64,000 nucleotides of DNA from Limnohabitans curvus (GTDB lineage: Bacteria > Pseudomonadota > Gammaproteobacteria > Burkholderiales > Burkholderiaceae_C): assembly GCF_003063475.1 (NCBI RefSeq), contig NZ_NESP01000001.1, positions 2,356,001 through 2,420,000 of the forward strand. The letters are read 5' to 3'. Of the stretch, positions 34,464 through 44,539 are shown piece after piece; positions within the stretch are counted from its first letter, which is position 1, and each line of letters starts with the position of its first letter. A program made the translations under genes and the position numbers. The notes below the pieces were generated by a model. It worked only from the letters and a program-made list of their open reading frames with translations, made no database searches and was not told the DNA's origin.

Positions 34464-35857
34464 TGACCGAGATCACGACAGAAAAACAATGGCCGGATAA
34501 CGCGCTCACCATCGAATCCATGGACATGGACGCGCAAGGCGTGGGCCACCGCGCCGATGGCAAAGTGGTGTTTGTCGATGGGGCCTTGCCGTTTGAGGTG
34601 GTGCGCGCCAATGTGCATCGCAAAAAAGACAACTGGGAAAAAGCCTCATTGCTGGAAGTGCTGCACGAATCGTCGCAGCGCGTCACACCAGGCTGCCCCC
34701 ACTTTGGCTTGCACGCAGGCGCATGCGGCGGCTGCAAGATGCAGCACTTGGATGCGGCTGCACAAATCGCGGTCAAGCAGCGCGCCTTAGAAGACAACCT
34801 GTGGCATCTCGGCAAGGTCAAGGCCGAAACTATTCTTCGTCCCATCCAAGGCCCTGCATGGGGCTACCGTTACCGCGCCCGTTTGTCGGTGCGCTATGTG
34901 GTGAAAAAGGGCGAAGTGCTGGTGGGCTTTCACGAGCGCAAGAGCCGCTATGTGGCCGACATGCGCCAATGTCCCATCTTGCCGCCGCATGTCAACGCCA
35001 TGCTCATGCCGCTGCGCAAGCTCATCGGCAGCATGGAAGCGCGCGAGACTTTGCCGCAAATCGAATTGGCCTGTGGCGATCACGTGACCGCGATGGTGCT
35101 GCGTCACATGGAGCCGTTGAGCGCACATGACATGGATGCTTTGCGCGCTTTTGCTGTTCAACACAACGTGCAATGGTGGCTGCAATCCAAAGGCCCAGAC
35201 ACGGTGTGTTTGATGGACGGCGCCTTGGGTGAGTCACTCTCTTACGCCTTGCCTGAGTTTGGCATCACCATGCCGTTCAAGCCTACCGACTTCACGCAGG
35301 TCAATCCGCACATCAACCGTGTGCTGGTCACGCGTGCCCTGCGTTTGCTGGATGTGAAGCCGACCGAGCGTGTGATTGACTGGTTCTGCGGTTTGGGTAA
35401 CTTCACGCTGCCATTGGCCACACTCGCCCGCGAGGTGTTGGGCATTGAGGGCAGCGAGGCTTTGGTGGCCCGTTCGGGCGAGAACTATGTGTTCAACCAA
35501 GCCAACCGCGACAAGCCTTTGGCACCTACCCGCTTTGTGGCGCGTAACTTGTTTGAAATGACGCCTGAGTTGTTGTGCCAAGACGGTTCGGCAGATAAGT
35601 GGTTGGTCGACCCCCCTCGTGAGGGGGCGTTCTCGTTGGTGCAGGTCTTGGCTGAACTGCATCAGCAGCCCGAGCTTCGCCAGGGCTGGACACCTCCGAA
35701 GCGCATTGTGTATGTGAGCTGCAACCCTGCGACCTTGGCGCGCGACGCGGGCGTGTTGGTCAATTCAGCAGGCTATCGCATGTCGTTTGCTGGCGCGGTG
35801 AATATGTTCCCGCACACGGCGCACGTCGAGAGCATGGCTGTGTTCGATTTGATCTAA
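34463..35857 (+). CDS. rlmD: 23S rRNA (uracil-1939-C5)-methyltransferase
   Basis: The 464-residue RumA/TrmA family protein has an N-terminal TRAM domain, [4Fe-4S] ligand cysteines in [17 protein letters not shown] and QCPIL, the SAM-binding [14 protein letters not shown], and the catalytic segment [14 protein letters not shown]. It shares a base with the nlpD stop and is followed by a strong terminator, ending the surE operon. In enterobacteria rpoS follows nlpD; here rlmD does. Confidence 0.94.
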   Translation: MTEITTEKQWPDNALTIESMDMDAQGVGHRADGKVVFVDGALPFEVVRANVHRKKDNWEKASLLEVLHESSQRVTPGCPHFGLHAGACGGCKMQHLDAAAQIAVKQRALEDNLWHLGKVKAETILRPIQGPAWGYRYRARLSVRYVVKKGEVLVGFHERKSRYVADMRQCPILPPHVNAMLMPLRKLIGSMEARETLPQIELACGDHVTAMVLRHMEPLSAHDMDALRAFAVQHNVQWWLQSKGPDTVCLMDGALGESLSYALPEFGITMPFKPTDFTQVNPHINRVLVTRALRLLDVKPTERVIDWFCGLGNFTLPLATLAREVLGIEGSEALVARSGENYVFNQANRDKPLAPTRFVARNLFEMTPELLCQDGSADKWLVDPPREGAFSLVQVLAELHQQPELRQGWTPPKRIVYVSCNPATLARDAGVLVNSAGYRMSFAGAVNMFPHTAHVESMAVFDLI

Positions 35858-35885
35858 AAAGCAGAGCTCAAAAAACTGCAGATGT

Positions 35886-35913
35886 AAAAAAGGGACCGTG
35901 AGGTCCCTTTTTT
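35886..35913. terminator. Bidirectional terminator between rlmD and the BI-1 gene
   Basis: AAAAAAGGGACC, GTGA loop, GGTCCCTTTTTT form a 12-bp perfect hairpin with A and T runs, so it can terminate both convergent genes. A near copy occurs at 59449. Confidence 0.88.
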
Positions 35914-35930
35914 GTTGGCGCTTCAAACGC

Positions 35931-36617
35931 TTATTCGCGTTCGCCACCAAAGATGCCGAGCAAGGACAACAAGCTTTGGAACACGTTGATGATGTCCAAG
36001 TACAAGGTCAGCGTGGCGCTGATGTAGTTGGTTTCGCCGCCGTCCATCACTTGTTTCAAGTCATACAGCATGAAGGCGCTGAAGATGGCCATGGACAACA
36101 TGGAAATCACCATCATGCCTGCCGATGAACCGACGAACACGTTGATGATGCTGCCCACCATCAAAACGACAGCACCCACCATGAGCCATTTGCCCATGCC
36201 AGATAAGTCGCGCTTGATGACGGTGGCCAAACTGGCCATCACAAAAAACACGCCTGCGGTGCCTGCGAACGCAGTCATCACCAGTTCCGAACCATTTTTA
36301 AAGCCCAACACCATGGCGATCATGCGCGAGAGCATGAGGCCCATGAAAAAGGTGAAGCCCAGCAGCACGTACACGCCGGTGGCGCTTTCTTTGGTGCGCT
36401 CAATGGCGTAGATGAAGCCAAAGGCGCCAGCCACCATCAAAATCATGCCCATCACGCCAGAGATGGCGTAGCTGATGCCGGTGGCCACGCCAACCCAAGC
36501 GCCCAACACGGTGGGCAACATGCTCAGTGCAAGCAGCCAATAGGTGTTGCGTACCACGCGGTTGCGTTCTTGCGCCGGCAAGACGTAGTAGTCAACGGTT
36601 TGAATGTGTTCATTCAT
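35931..36617 (-). CDS. Bax inhibitor-1/YccA family membrane protein
   Basis: The 228-residue protein has seven predicted helices and the UPF0005 (BI-1) signature near the C-terminus (SMAIFSAFMLYDLKQVMDGG, with Asp in YDLK). Bacterial members include YccA, an FtsH modulator, and YetJ, a calcium leak channel. The specific role here is not clear. Confidence 0.88.
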   Translation of the reverse strand: MNEHIQTVDYYVLPAQERNRVVRNTYWLLALSMLPTVLGAWVGVATGISYAISGVMGMILMVAGAFGFIYAIERTKESATGVYVLLGFTFFMGLMLSRMIAMVLGFKNGSELVMTAFAGTAGVFFVMASLATVIKRDLSGMGKWLMVGAVVLMVGSIINVFVGSSAGMMVISMLSMAIFSAFMLYDLKQVMDGGETNYISATLTLYLDIINVFQSLLSLLGIFGGERE

Positions 36618-36789
36618 GTTTAGCTCTCCAGATAAAACCTGATCATTCAGATGAGGCGCATTCTAGAGGTTTCAAGTGTGGTGACTCTATCGCTTACTTT
36701 TATTGAGGTTTCTTTTGCGTTTGAGTGGGGCAGTGGGGTGTTCAGAGTCGGTATGCTTGGGGTTTTACTACTCTTCACATTTGCACCTC

Positions 36790-37197
36790 ATGAAAACCAA
36801 ACACTTTCTCGAATCTGCCGACGTCAAAGCCATTGCCGCAGCCGCTGAAGCGGAAGCTTTGAAAAACAACTGGCCCGTGACCATCGCCATCGTGGATGAC
36901 GGCGGCCACTTGTTGAATCTGCAGCGTTTGGATGGTGCCGCGCCTATTTCTTCGCACATCGCCCCAGCCAAAGCCCACACAGCAGCGTTGGGTCGTCGCG
37001 AAAGCAAGATTTACGAAGACGTCATCAACGGCGGCCGTACTTCTTTTTTGAGCGCGCCTGAAATCAAAGGCATGCTCGAAGGTGGTGTTCCCATCATGAA
37101 AGATGGCCAGTGCATTGGCGCTGTGGGCGTGAGCGGCGTCAAATCCAACGAAGACGCGCAAATTGCCAAGGCAGGCATTGCGGCTATCGGTCTGTAA
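36790..37197 (+). CDS. GlcG/HbpS-family protein
   Basis: The 135-residue protein has the GlcG/HbpS fold (formerly DUF336): KAIAAAAEAEALKNNWPVTIAIVDDGGHLLNLQRLDGA and GGVPIMKDGQCIGAVGVSG, which also occurs in PduO C-terminal domains. HbpS binds heme; GlcG is of unclear role in glycolate metabolism. The start at 36790 gives the conserved short N-terminus; the frame from 36703 has no support. It is a single-gene transcript ending in a terminator. Confidence 0.85.
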   Translation: MKTKHFLESADVKAIAAAAEAEALKNNWPVTIAIVDDGGHLLNLQRLDGAAPISSHIAPAKAHTAALGRRESKIYEDVINGGRTSFLSAPEIKGMLEGGVPIMKDGQCIGAVGVSGVKSNEDAQIAKAGIAAIGL

Positions 37198-37215
37198 ATC
37201 GGAGCGCTCTCAAAG

Positions 37216-37253
37216 AAAAGCCCCGCAGTTTTAGAAGCTGCGGGGCTTTTTTG
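37216..37253 (+). terminator. Terminator after the GlcG/HbpS gene
   Basis: AAAAGCCCCGCAG pairs with CTGCGGGGCTTTT across a short loop and continues into T residues. It also sits at the 3' side of the convergent ppsR gene, so may serve both. Confidence 0.88.
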
Positions 37254-37267
37254 TGGGCGTTTGAAAT

Positions 37268-38095
37268 TTAGTAAATCAAACGCTCAGGGTTGATTTCTTG
37301 AAGGATGGTGGTGGCAATTTCTTCAATGCTCTTGTGGGTGGTGGACAACCAGCGAATGCCCGCACGGCGCATCATGGCCTCTGCTTCGGCCACTTCGTGG
37401 CGGCAGTTGGCCAAGCTGGCATATTTGGAGTCAGGGCGGCGTTCGTTGCGAATTTCGCTCAGGCGCTCGGGTTGAATGGTCAGTCCAAAGATTTTCTTTT
37501 TGTGTGGCATCAGGGCAGGGGGCAACTGGCGGCGCTCAAAGTCTTCGGGAATAAGCGGGTAGTTGGAGGCTTTCAATCCGTGTTGCATGGCCAAATACAA
37601 GCTGGTGGGGGTTTTGCCGCTGCGGCTCACGCCCACCAAGATCACGTCAGACAACTCCAAATCGCGGTTGAGCTGACCATCGTCATGCGCCAAACTGAAG
37701 TTGATGGCCTCGATGCGATCCCGGTACTCCTGGCTCTTGCTCGCATCAGAGAAACGTCCCACACGGTGGTTTGACTTGATGCCCAGTTCTTTTTCGAGTG
37801 GGTTCACAAAGATGCTAAACATGTCCATCAGCATGGTTTTTTCTTTGCAGCCTTCCAAGATGACGCTCAACACCTCCATGTTCACCAGTGTGGTGAACAC
37901 AATCGGCTTACGGCCTTCGATTTCGCCCGTGTGAAGGATTTGACGCACGGCTTGGTGCGCTTTGTCTACCGAGTCCACAAACGGAATCCGGATGTGGCGA
38001 AACTTCACCTCGAACTGCGCCAAGATGGCGTTACCAAAGGTTTCTGCGGTGATGCCGGTGCCGTCAGACACAAAGAAAACGCTGGGATTGGGCAT
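37268..38095 (-). CDS. ppsR: PEP synthase regulatory protein (bifunctional kinase/pyrophosphorylase)
   Basis: The 275-residue DUF299 protein switches PEP synthase off by ADP-dependent phosphorylation and on by phosphate-dependent dephosphorylation. It has [21 protein letters not shown] and the P-loop-like [15 protein letters not shown]. It is divergent from ppsA, its usual partner, across a 179-bp shared gap. Confidence 0.95.
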   Translation of the reverse strand: MPNPSVFFVSDGTGITAETFGNAILAQFEVKFRHIRIPFVDSVDKAHQAVRQILHTGEIEGRKPIVFTTLVNMEVLSVILEGCKEKTMLMDMFSIFVNPLEKELGIKSNHRVGRFSDASKSQEYRDRIEAINFSLAHDDGQLNRDLELSDVILVGVSRSGKTPTSLYLAMQHGLKASNYPLIPEDFERRQLPPALMPHKKKIFGLTIQPERLSEIRNERRPDSKYASLANCRHEVAEAEAMMRRAGIRWLSTTHKSIEEIATTILQEINPERLIY

Positions 38096-38274
38096 GAAAA
38101 ACTTTCAAAGTGGGTAAAGCCAAAAAGACAGGTTTTGGCGGGCGAGGCGCCATATCGGCCACCTACAATGTTGCATTATCCGAATTTCGCCAAGCAGACT
38201 GATCGACCCATTCGAAAAACTAAAAAGTCGCCGCGCTGCATGGCCGCACCCGTTTTAACTTTTGGAGCTTGTCT

Positions 38275-40665
38275 ATGACTGCACTTTTCAGCCCTACCGC
38301 TTTGGTGGTTCCTTTCGAAAAACTTCGAATGACTGACGTCGAATCCGTTGGCGGTAAAAACGCCAGCCTCGGCGAAATGATTTCGCAATTGCCCACAGGC
38401 GTTCGCGTGCCCACCGGCTTTGCCACCACAGCTCATGCCTTCCGTGAGTTTTTGGCTTACGACGGATTGGTCGACAAAATCAACGCCCGCTTGGACGCGC
38501 TCGACACTGAAGACGTGCGTGCCTTGGCTGAGGCCGGTGCCGAAATTCGCGCCATGGTGGAAGCTCAGCCTTTCCCTGCCGACTTGCAAAAAGCCATTGC
38601 AGAAGCTTTTGCCACTTTGTCTGCAGGTAATGCAGCCGCCACATTCGCCGTGCGTTCATCTGCCACAGCGGAAGACTTGCCTGACGCCTCGTTCGCCGGC
38701 CAACAAGAAACCTTCTTGAACGTGCATGGCATTGACGAAGTGCTGCACAAGATGAAAGAGGTGTTTGCCTCGTTGTACAACGACCGCGCCATCAGCTACC
38801 GCGTGCACAAGGGCTTTGCCCACGCCGATGTGGCTTTGTCTGCCGGCGTGCAACGCATGGTGCGCTCTGACTTGGGCGCTGCTGGTGTGATGTTCACCAT
38901 CGACACCGAATCTGGTTTTGAAGACGTGGTGTTCATCACATCAAGCTACGGCCTCGGTGAAACCGTGGTGCAAGGCGCTGTGAACCCTGACGAGTTCTAT
39001 GTGCACAAGCCAACCCTCAAAGCAGGCAAGCGTGCTGTGATTCGCCGCAACTTGGGCTCCAAGCTCTTGCAGATGGAGTTCTCGACGGCCGAAGAGAAAA
39101 AAGCCACCGGCAAATTGGTCAAGACTACCGATGTGCCCACAGAGCTGCGCAACCGTTATTCACTGACAGACGCTGACGTCGAACAATTGGCCCACTACGC
39201 CATGGTGATTGAGGCCCATTACGGCCGTCCCATGGACATCGAATGGGGCAAAGACGGCACAGACGGTTTGCTTTACATCTTGCAAGCACGCCCAGAAACT
39301 GTGAAGAGCCAAGCCAAAGGCCAATCTGAATTCCGCTACAAACTCAAAGGCCACAGTACCGTGCTGGCCGAAGGTCGCGCGATTGGTCAAAAGATTGGTA
39401 CGGGCCCTGTGCGCTTGGTGCACAACATCAGCGAGATGGACACCGTTCAGCCCGGCGATGTGTTGGTGACCGACATGACAGACCCTAACTGGGAGCCTGT
39501 GATGAAGCGTGCCAGCGCCATCGTGACCAACCGCGGTGGCCGTACGTGCCACGCCGCCATCATTGCGCGTGAGTTGGGCATTCCTGCGGTGGTGGGTTGC
39601 GGTGACGCAACCGAGCGTCTCAAAGACGGCACGCTCGTGACCGTGAGCTGTTCAGAAGGCGACACCGGCATGATTTACGACGGTTTGTTAGAGACCGAAG
39701 TGACCGAAGTGCAACGCGGCGAAATGCCCAAGATTAAAACCAAGATCATGATGAACGTGGGTAACCCACAGTTGGCGTTTGACTTCTGCCAGTTGCCCAA
39801 CGAAGGCGTGGGTTTGGCCCGCTTGGAGTTCATCATCAACAACAATATTGGCGTGCACCCCAAGGCTATTCTTGACTACCCCAATGTGGATGCCGACTTG
39901 AAAAAGGCGGTGGAGTCTGTGGCCCGTGGCCACGCTTCGCCTCGCGCGTTCTATGTGGACAAAGTGGCCGAAGGCATTGCGACCATCGCGGCTGCGTTCT
40001 ATCCAAAGCCAGTCATCGTGCGTATGTCGGACTTCAAGTCCAACGAGTACCGCAAACTGATTGGTGGCAGCCGCTACGAGCCAGAGGAAGAAAACCCAAT
40101 GCTCGGCTTCCGTGGTGCCGCACGCTACATCAGCGAAGACTTCGGTGAAGCCTTTGCGATGGAATGCGAAGCTATGCGTCGCGTGCGCGAAGACATGGGC
40201 CTGACCAACGTGCAAGTCATGGTGCCATTCGTGCGTACCCTGGGTCAAGCCGAACGCGTGACCAACTTGTTGGCCGAACACGGTTTGAAGCGCGGAGAGA
40301 ACGACCTCAAGGTCATCATGATGTGCGAAGTACCAAGCAACGCCATCCTCGCCGACGATTTCTTGAAGTTCTTCGACGGTTTCTCCATCGGTTCCAACGA
40401 CTTGACCCAACTCACCTTGGGTCTGGACCGTGATTCCGGTTTGGAGTTGTTGGCCGCTGACTTTGACGAGCGTGACCCTGCTGTGAAAGCTTTGCTGAGC
40501 AAAGCGATTGCCGCATGTTTGGCGCAAGGCAAGTACGTGGGCATCTGTGGCCAAGGCCCCAGCGACCACCCCGACTTTGCGCAATGGTTGGCAGACGAGG
40601 GCATCAGCTCCATCTCGCTCAACCCAGACAGCGTGATTGACACTTGGAAGTCATTGGCTAAATAA
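38275..40665 (+). CDS. ppsA: Phosphoenolpyruvate synthase
   Basis: Converts pyruvate and ATP to PEP, AMP and phosphate for gluconeogenesis. The 796 residues show the ATP-grasp domain ([32 protein letters not shown]), the phosphohistidine domain [15 protein letters not shown] and the C-terminal TIM barrel with the conserved Cys in [12 protein letters not shown] 38275 after GGAG is preferred over TTG 38269. It pairs with ppsR and complements aceA at 60.4 kb for growth on acetate or pyruvate. Confidence 0.96.
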   Translation: MTALFSPTALVVPFEKLRMTDVESVGGKNASLGEMISQLPTGVRVPTGFATTAHAFREFLAYDGLVDKINARLDALDTEDVRALAEAGAEIRAMVEAQPFPADLQKAIAEAFATLSAGNAAATFAVRSSATAEDLPDASFAGQQETFLNVHGIDEVLHKMKEVFASLYNDRAISYRVHKGFAHADVALSAGVQRMVRSDLGAAGVMFTIDTESGFEDVVFITSSYGLGETVVQGAVNPDEFYVHKPTLKAGKRAVIRRNLGSKLLQMEFSTAEEKKATGKLVKTTDVPTELRNRYSLTDADVEQLAHYAMVIEAHYGRPMDIEWGKDGTDGLLYILQARPETVKSQAKGQSEFRYKLKGHSTVLAEGRAIGQKIGTGPVRLVHNISEMDTVQPGDVLVTDMTDPNWEPVMKRASAIVTNRGGRTCHAAIIARELGIPAVVGCGDATERLKDGTLVTVSCSEGDTGMIYDGLLETEVTEVQRGEMPKIKTKIMMNVGNPQLAFDFCQLPNEGVGLARLEFIINNNIGVHPKAILDYPNVDADLKKAVESVARGHASPRAFYVDKVAEGIATIAAAFYPKPVIVRMSDFKSNEYRKLIGGSRYEPEEENPMLGFRGAARYISEDFGEAFAMECEAMRRVREDMGLTNVQVMVPFVRTLGQAERVTNLLAEHGLKRGENDLKVIMMCEVPSNAILADDFLKFFDGFSIGSNDLTQLTLGLDRDSGLELLAADFDERDPAVKALLSKAIAACLAQGKYVGICGQGPSDHPDFAQWLADEGISSISLNPDSVIDTWKSLAK

Positions 40666-40674
40666 ACAGCCTTG

Positions 40675-40902
40675 ATGCAGCAACCTCCAGCACGCATCAG
40701 TTCAGCCAGCTTGCCCCTTCGCTCTCGGTGGGGCTTGCTGGCTTTGGTTGTGCTGACAATTGGATCGTTGGCGGTGGCTTGGCTGTTGCCAGACATGACG
40801 ATGCTGCATTTTTTGTGGGTCGCGCAAGCCGTTCCCATTCTTTATTTTCTTTTGGTTTGGTGGGGCACGCAAGCGTCCCAGCGTGATGACCATGCGCCTT
40901 AA
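40675..40902 (+). CDS. Small membrane subunit of a sodium/solute symporter (DUF4212-like)
   Basis: The 75-residue protein has two transmembrane helices (WGLLALVVLTIGSLAVAWLL and FLWVAQAVPILYFLLVWWG). It overlaps the large symporter gene by about 17 nt. Small DUF4212-type proteins accompany VC_2705-family symporters, so this is probably its accessory subunit. The assignment rests on size, topology and position. Confidence 0.65.
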   Translation: MQQPPARISSASLPLRSRWGLLALVVLTIGSLAVAWLLPDMTMLHFLWVAQAVPILYFLLVWWGTQASQRDDHAP

Positions 40903-42886
40903 GTCCTGGCCGTGGCCTTTGCTGTTGGGTGGCTTTGCTGGTTTGGTCGTGCTCACATTGCTGCTGCTTTTGGCCGACTTTGCTGGCGTGCCTCGGGCTT
41001 TGGTGAACGGGTTTTTCTTGGTTTTATCGATCATCGGCTATGCCGTGATCGGCATGTTCTGCCGAACAACTGTTCCTGAGGAGTATTTTGTTGCGGGGCG
41101 GCGCATTAGCGCGCCGCTGAATGGCATGGCAACGGCGGCAGACTGGATTTCTGCCGCCTCTTTTTTGGGCTTAACCGGACTGTTGTTATCCGATGGTTTT
41201 GTGGGGGATGGGCAGCACCCCGGTGGTTTGGCTTATTTGCTGGGTTGGACGGGCGGCTTTTGCATCTTGGGTTTTTTATTCGCAGCCAAGCTCAACCGCT
41301 CGCAATCGATCACCATTCCTGAATTTCTAGGTCGCCGCTTCAACAGCGATGCCGTGCGCTGGTTGGCCGCTTGGGGGGCTATTTTGTGTTCCAGCATTTA
41401 CCTGGTGGCACAAATTTACGGCATTGGCTTGGTGGCCTCGATGTTGTCTGGTTTGACGTTTGAGCTTGGCGTGTTCTTGGCTTTGGGGGGCGTGCTCTTG
41501 TGCTCGTTCTTAGGCGGTATGCGTGCCGTGACGTGGACCCAAGGTGTGCAGTGCGTGGTGATCGTTGTCTCGATGGTCGTGTTGAGCATGGCGGTGTCGT
41601 TCAAAACACAAGGCCATCCATTTGTCACGATTGCAGCGGCGCAGTCGCTGCCGCAGATTCAAGCCCGCGCTAAACAAATTGAAGCGGATCCCGCCGAGCA
41701 ATCCACACGTGAAGTGATCAGCCTGCGCATGAGTAACTTGGACGCGAAGATTGCCGATCCCGTGAACGCACGTGAAATCGAACGTCAAACAGTGATGCGC
41801 CAAGTGGCGAGGGCGAAGGCTGACAATGCGCCGCTGCGCGAGATCCAGCGCTTAGAGGCGAATCCCGCATGGCGAGAGCCAACGGTGGACCGTTTGGTGG
41901 GGGCTTGGCAGGCTGAGCGAGAAGTGTTTGCTCAAGCCATCAGTCGACCTGTAGGGTTTCAGGCGCCGTATCTGGCTGGGTGGAATCAGGGTTGGTTCAA
42001 TAGCCTTGCCCTGATCTTTTGCTTGATGTTGGGGTCAGCTGCGTTGCCTCATGTGTTGGTGCGTTCCTTCACAACAGCAACGCCAGCAGAGGCGCAGCGC
42101 TCCATCGTTTGGGCGTTGTTCTTCATTGTGATCGTGTACTTGTGCGCTTCTGCCTTAGCCGTCTTGCTGAAATCATTCGTGTTGAACGAGTTGGTCGGCG
42201 CGCATTTAGACCAGCTCCCCGATTGGGCCGATCGTTTGAAGTTGCGAAAGCTGGCGCTTTTGAGCATTCAGGATCACAACCAAGATGGCATCGTGCAGTT
42301 TGCAGACATTCGTTTGTTCAATGACTACTTGGTGTTGGGTGTACCCGAGATGACGCACATTTCTTCGGTGTTCACAGGCTTGCTCGCAGCAGGAGCGTTG
42401 GCCGCCGCGTTGTCGACAGCAGATGGGTTGCTGCTGACCATTTCGAACGCCTTGGCGCAAGACTTGTATTTTCAGACGGCGGACCCGAACGCGCCACCGC
42501 TGCGACGTGTCATGTTGTCGAAAATTTTGCTGATGGTGGTGGCTTTGATGGCTGCTTGGTTTGCCACGAACCGTCCGGTGAGCATTTTGTTTTGGGTGAC
42601 CTGCGCCTTTTCTTTGGCTGCCTCCACCTTTTTTCCGGTGCTGTTATTAGGTCTTTACTGGCGTGGCATGACGCGCCTAGGCGCTATTGCCGCGATGGTG
42701 TCGGGCTTGGCGGTGAGTTTGTACTACATCGCTTCCAACCACCCATGGGTACAGATGCGTCTTCAGCTGCAAGCGGTCAATACCTTGTGGTGGGATTTGG
42801 ACCCAGTTTGCTCAGGCGTTTTTGGTGTTCCGGTGGGGCTGTGCTTTGGCATTTTGGTAAGCCAGCTTTGCCGAGATAAAAATTGA
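40886..42886 (+). CDS. Sodium/solute symporter (SSS family, VC_2705-like)
   Basis: The 666-residue permease has about 13 helices of the LeuT fold. Recognisable stretches are [38 protein letters not shown] and [24 protein letters not shown] hydrophilic insert of about 120 residues lies at about 250-370, as in VC_2705 proteins. The start among GTG 40883, ATG 40886 and ATG 40892 is uncertain; each overlaps the small subunit. The cargo may be acetate or another monocarboxylate, by analogy with ActP and its position after ppsA. Confidence 0.85.
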   Translation: MTMRLKSWPWPLLLGGFAGLVVLTLLLLLADFAGVPRALVNGFFLVLSIIGYAVIGMFCRTTVPEEYFVAGRRISAPLNGMATAADWISAASFLGLTGLLLSDGFVGDGQHPGGLAYLLGWTGGFCILGFLFAAKLNRSQSITIPEFLGRRFNSDAVRWLAAWGAILCSSIYLVAQIYGIGLVASMLSGLTFELGVFLALGGVLLCSFLGGMRAVTWTQGVQCVVIVVSMVVLSMAVSFKTQGHPFVTIAAAQSLPQIQARAKQIEADPAEQSTREVISLRMSNLDAKIADPVNAREIERQTVMRQVARAKADNAPLREIQRLEANPAWREPTVDRLVGAWQAEREVFAQAISRPVGFQAPYLAGWNQGWFNSLALIFCLMLGSAALPHVLVRSFTTATPAEAQRSIVWALFFIVIVYLCASALAVLLKSFVLNELVGAHLDQLPDWADRLKLRKLALLSIQDHNQDGIVQFADIRLFNDYLVLGVPEMTHISSVFTGLLAAGALAAALSTADGLLLTISNALAQDLYFQTADPNAPPLRRVMLSKILLMVVALMAAWFATNRPVSILFWVTCAFSLAASTFFPVLLLGLYWRGMTRLGAIAAMVSGLAVSLYYIASNHPWVQMRLQLQAVNTLWWDLDPVCSGVFGVPVGLCFGILVSQLCRDKN

Positions 42887-42887
42887 C

Positions 42888-42893
42888 TATAAT
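42888..42893 (+). promoter_or_regulatory. -10 box of the rpsF operon promoter
   Basis: TATAAT lies 67 bp before the rpsF start and directly after the symporter stop. A clear -35 box is not seen at 17 bp. Confidence 0.5.
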
Positions 42894-42959
42894 CGTAGGC
42901 TTTTCCCTTGCTGCCAGCGTCAGACGCCGCAGGCAGCTTCACATCCACAAGGAGTGTCC

Positions 42960-43325
42960 ATGCGTCATTACGAAATCATTTTGTTGATCCACCCGGATCA
43001 AAGCGAACAAGTTCCAGCCATGCTGGAGCGTTACAAAGGCATGATCACCGCAGGTGGTGGTGCTATTCATCGTACGGAAGACTGGGGTCGCCGCCAGTTG
43101 GCCTACATGATCAACAAGCTTGCCAAAGCTCACTACATTTGCTTGAACATCGAAGCTAGCCAAGCTGTGATGTCTGAACTCGAACACGCGTTCAAGTTCA
43201 ACGATGCTGTGTTGCGCCACATGACTGTCTTGCGTAAGAAGGCCGACACCGCGCCTTCCATCATGATGAAGACAGTCGAGCGCGAAGAAGCTCGCAAGAA
43301 CCAGCAAGCTGAGTTCGCGGGCTAA
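42960..43325 (+). CDS. rpsF: 30S ribosomal protein S6
   Basis: The 121-residue S6 begins [25 protein letters not shown]. The ATG at 42960 follows AAGGAG; the TTG at 42954 is less suitable. It is the first gene of rpsF-priB-rpsR-rplI. Confidence 0.97.
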   Translation: MRHYEIILLIHPDQSEQVPAMLERYKGMITAGGGAIHRTEDWGRRQLAYMINKLAKAHYICLNIEASQAVMSELEHAFKFNDAVLRHMTVLRKKADTAPSIMMKTVEREEARKNQQAEFAG

Positions 43326-43345
43326 TTGCTGACTTACTACAAGGT

Positions 43346-43636
43346 TTGAACCACGTTGTTTTGAATGCTTGTGTTGTGGAGGCCTCGGCCCTGCGATACA
43401 CCCCAGCCGGTTTACCCGCCATTGATTTGAGTCTCGAACACGAGTCTGAAATTCAAGAAGCAGGGCAAAAGCGACAAGTCAAAGCAACCGTCAAAACAGT
43501 CGCCTTGGGATCTTTGGCTGAGCGTCTCGCTCAACTTCCCCTCGGTAGCCTTTGGCAGTTCAGCGGCTTTTTAGCCTCACCTCGTAACAGCAAAAACGTC
43601 GTTTTTCACATTCAAGATTTTCAGCAAATTTCATAG
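43346..43636 (+). CDS. priB: Primosomal replication protein N (PriB)
   Basis: The 96-residue OB-fold ssDNA-binding protein stimulates PriA helicase at stalled forks. It has NACVVEASALRYTPAGLPAIDLSLEHES and ends with VVFHIQDFQQIS. The best start is TTG 43346. No ATG fits before the conserved N-terminus, and AAGG lies very close to the start. The location between S6 and S18 is the standard one in Beta- and Gammaproteobacteria. Confidence 0.9.
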   Translation: MNHVVLNACVVEASALRYTPAGLPAIDLSLEHESEIQEAGQKRQVKATVKTVALGSLAERLAQLPLGSLWQFSGFLASPRNSKNVVFHIQDFQQIS

Positions 43637-43648
43637 GAGGCCCAGATC

Positions 43649-43930
43649 ATGGCCACATTCAAGAAATTCAACAAAGACAAGCGCCCAAAGCGCAACACGC
43701 AATCATTGCTTTTCAAGCGCAAGCGCTTCTGCCGCTTCACCGTCACTGGCGTTGAAGAAATCGACTACAAAGACGTCGACACATTGCGTGACTTCATTGC
43801 CGAAAACGGCAAGATCATCCCCGCACGCCTGACTGGCACACGCGCTATTTATCAACGTCAGCTGAACACTGCCATCAAGCGCGCACGCTTCTTGGCTTTG
43901 GTGCCATACAGCGACCAGCACAAGATCTAA
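43649..43930 (+). CDS. rpsR: 30S ribosomal protein S18
   Basis: The 93-residue S18 has [26 protein letters not shown] and [24 protein letters not shown] precedes the start. It partners S6 in the 30S platform and is followed by rplI. Confidence 0.97.
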   Translation: MATFKKFNKDKRPKRNTQSLLFKRKRFCRFTVTGVEEIDYKDVDTLRDFIAENGKIIPARLTGTRAIYQRQLNTAIKRARFLALVPYSDQHKI

Positions 43931-43941
43931 GGAGACCGACC

Positions 43942-44394
43942 ATGCAAATTATTCTGCTCGACAAGGTCGTGAACCTCGGCAACCTCGGCGAAATCGTCCG
44001 TGTGAAAGATGGTTACGCCCGTAACTTTTTGATCCCATCAGGCCGCGCACGTCGCGCCACTGAAACAGCGATCAAAGAATTCGAAGTGCGCCGCGCTGAA
44101 CTCGAAAAAGCTGCTGCTGAGAAATTGGCTGCTGCACAAGCTCAAGGCGAGAAGTTGACTGGCAAAGTCATCAAGCTCAGCCAAAAAGCGGGTGTGGACG
44201 GTCGTTTGTTCGGCTCTGTGACCAACCACGACATCGCTGAAGCGTTGACGAAAGAAGGTTTCCCAGTGGCGAAAGCTCAAATCCGCATGCCTCATGGCCC
44301 GATCAAAACAGTCAGCGAAAGCGCTGTGGGCGTGGCATTGCACACGGACGTGATTGTTGAAATCACTGTCAACGTGCAAGGCGAGACTGCTTAA
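43942..44394 (+). CDS. rplI: 50S ribosomal protein L9
   Basis: The 150-residue L9 begins [30 protein letters not shown], with the long connecting helix [20 protein letters not shown] and a C-terminal domain. It ends the operon before a strong terminator. Confidence 0.97.
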   Translation: MQIILLDKVVNLGNLGEIVRVKDGYARNFLIPSGRARRATETAIKEFEVRRAELEKAAAEKLAAAQAQGEKLTGKVIKLSQKAGVDGRLFGSVTNHDIAEALTKEGFPVAKAQIRMPHGPIKTVSESAVGVALHTDVIVEITVNVQGETA

Positions 44395-44409
44395 GTTTCC
44401 CCGCACCTG

Positions 44410-44437
44410 AAAAGCCGCTCTTCGGAGCGGCTTTTTT
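44410..44437 (+). terminator. Terminator after rplI
   Basis: AAAGCCGCTC, TTCG tetraloop, GAGCGGCTTT hairpin followed by TTTT. Confidence 0.9.
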
Positions 44438-44472
44438 ATTTGTTCTTTGCATTTCCCCAGCTAACCCACCTC

Positions 44473-44493
44473 TTATCCACAGAGTTATCCCAA
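44473..44493 (+). promoter_or_regulatory. Two DnaA-box sequences before dnaB
   Basis: TTATCCACA (44473-44481) is a perfect DnaA box. TTATCCCAA (44485-44493) is a close second copy in the same orientation, 3 bp away. They lie 47-67 bp before the dnaB start, where DnaA could act as transcription regulator. Function is inferred. Confidence 0.6.
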
Positions 44494-44539
44494 GCGTTTG
44501 GCGTCTCTGGGCTTAGGATGTGTGTTTTACAGGATCACC

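Noticed and set aside
39688..40584. 298-residue minus-strand frame opposite ppsA
   Set aside because: Shadow of ppsA; His/Val/Phe-rich, no motif, no ribosome site.
44473..44493. Possible replication origin because of DnaA boxes
   Set aside because: Only two boxes, no AT-rich unwinding region, no dnaA/dnaN/gidA neighbours; a regulatory role before dnaB is more likely.
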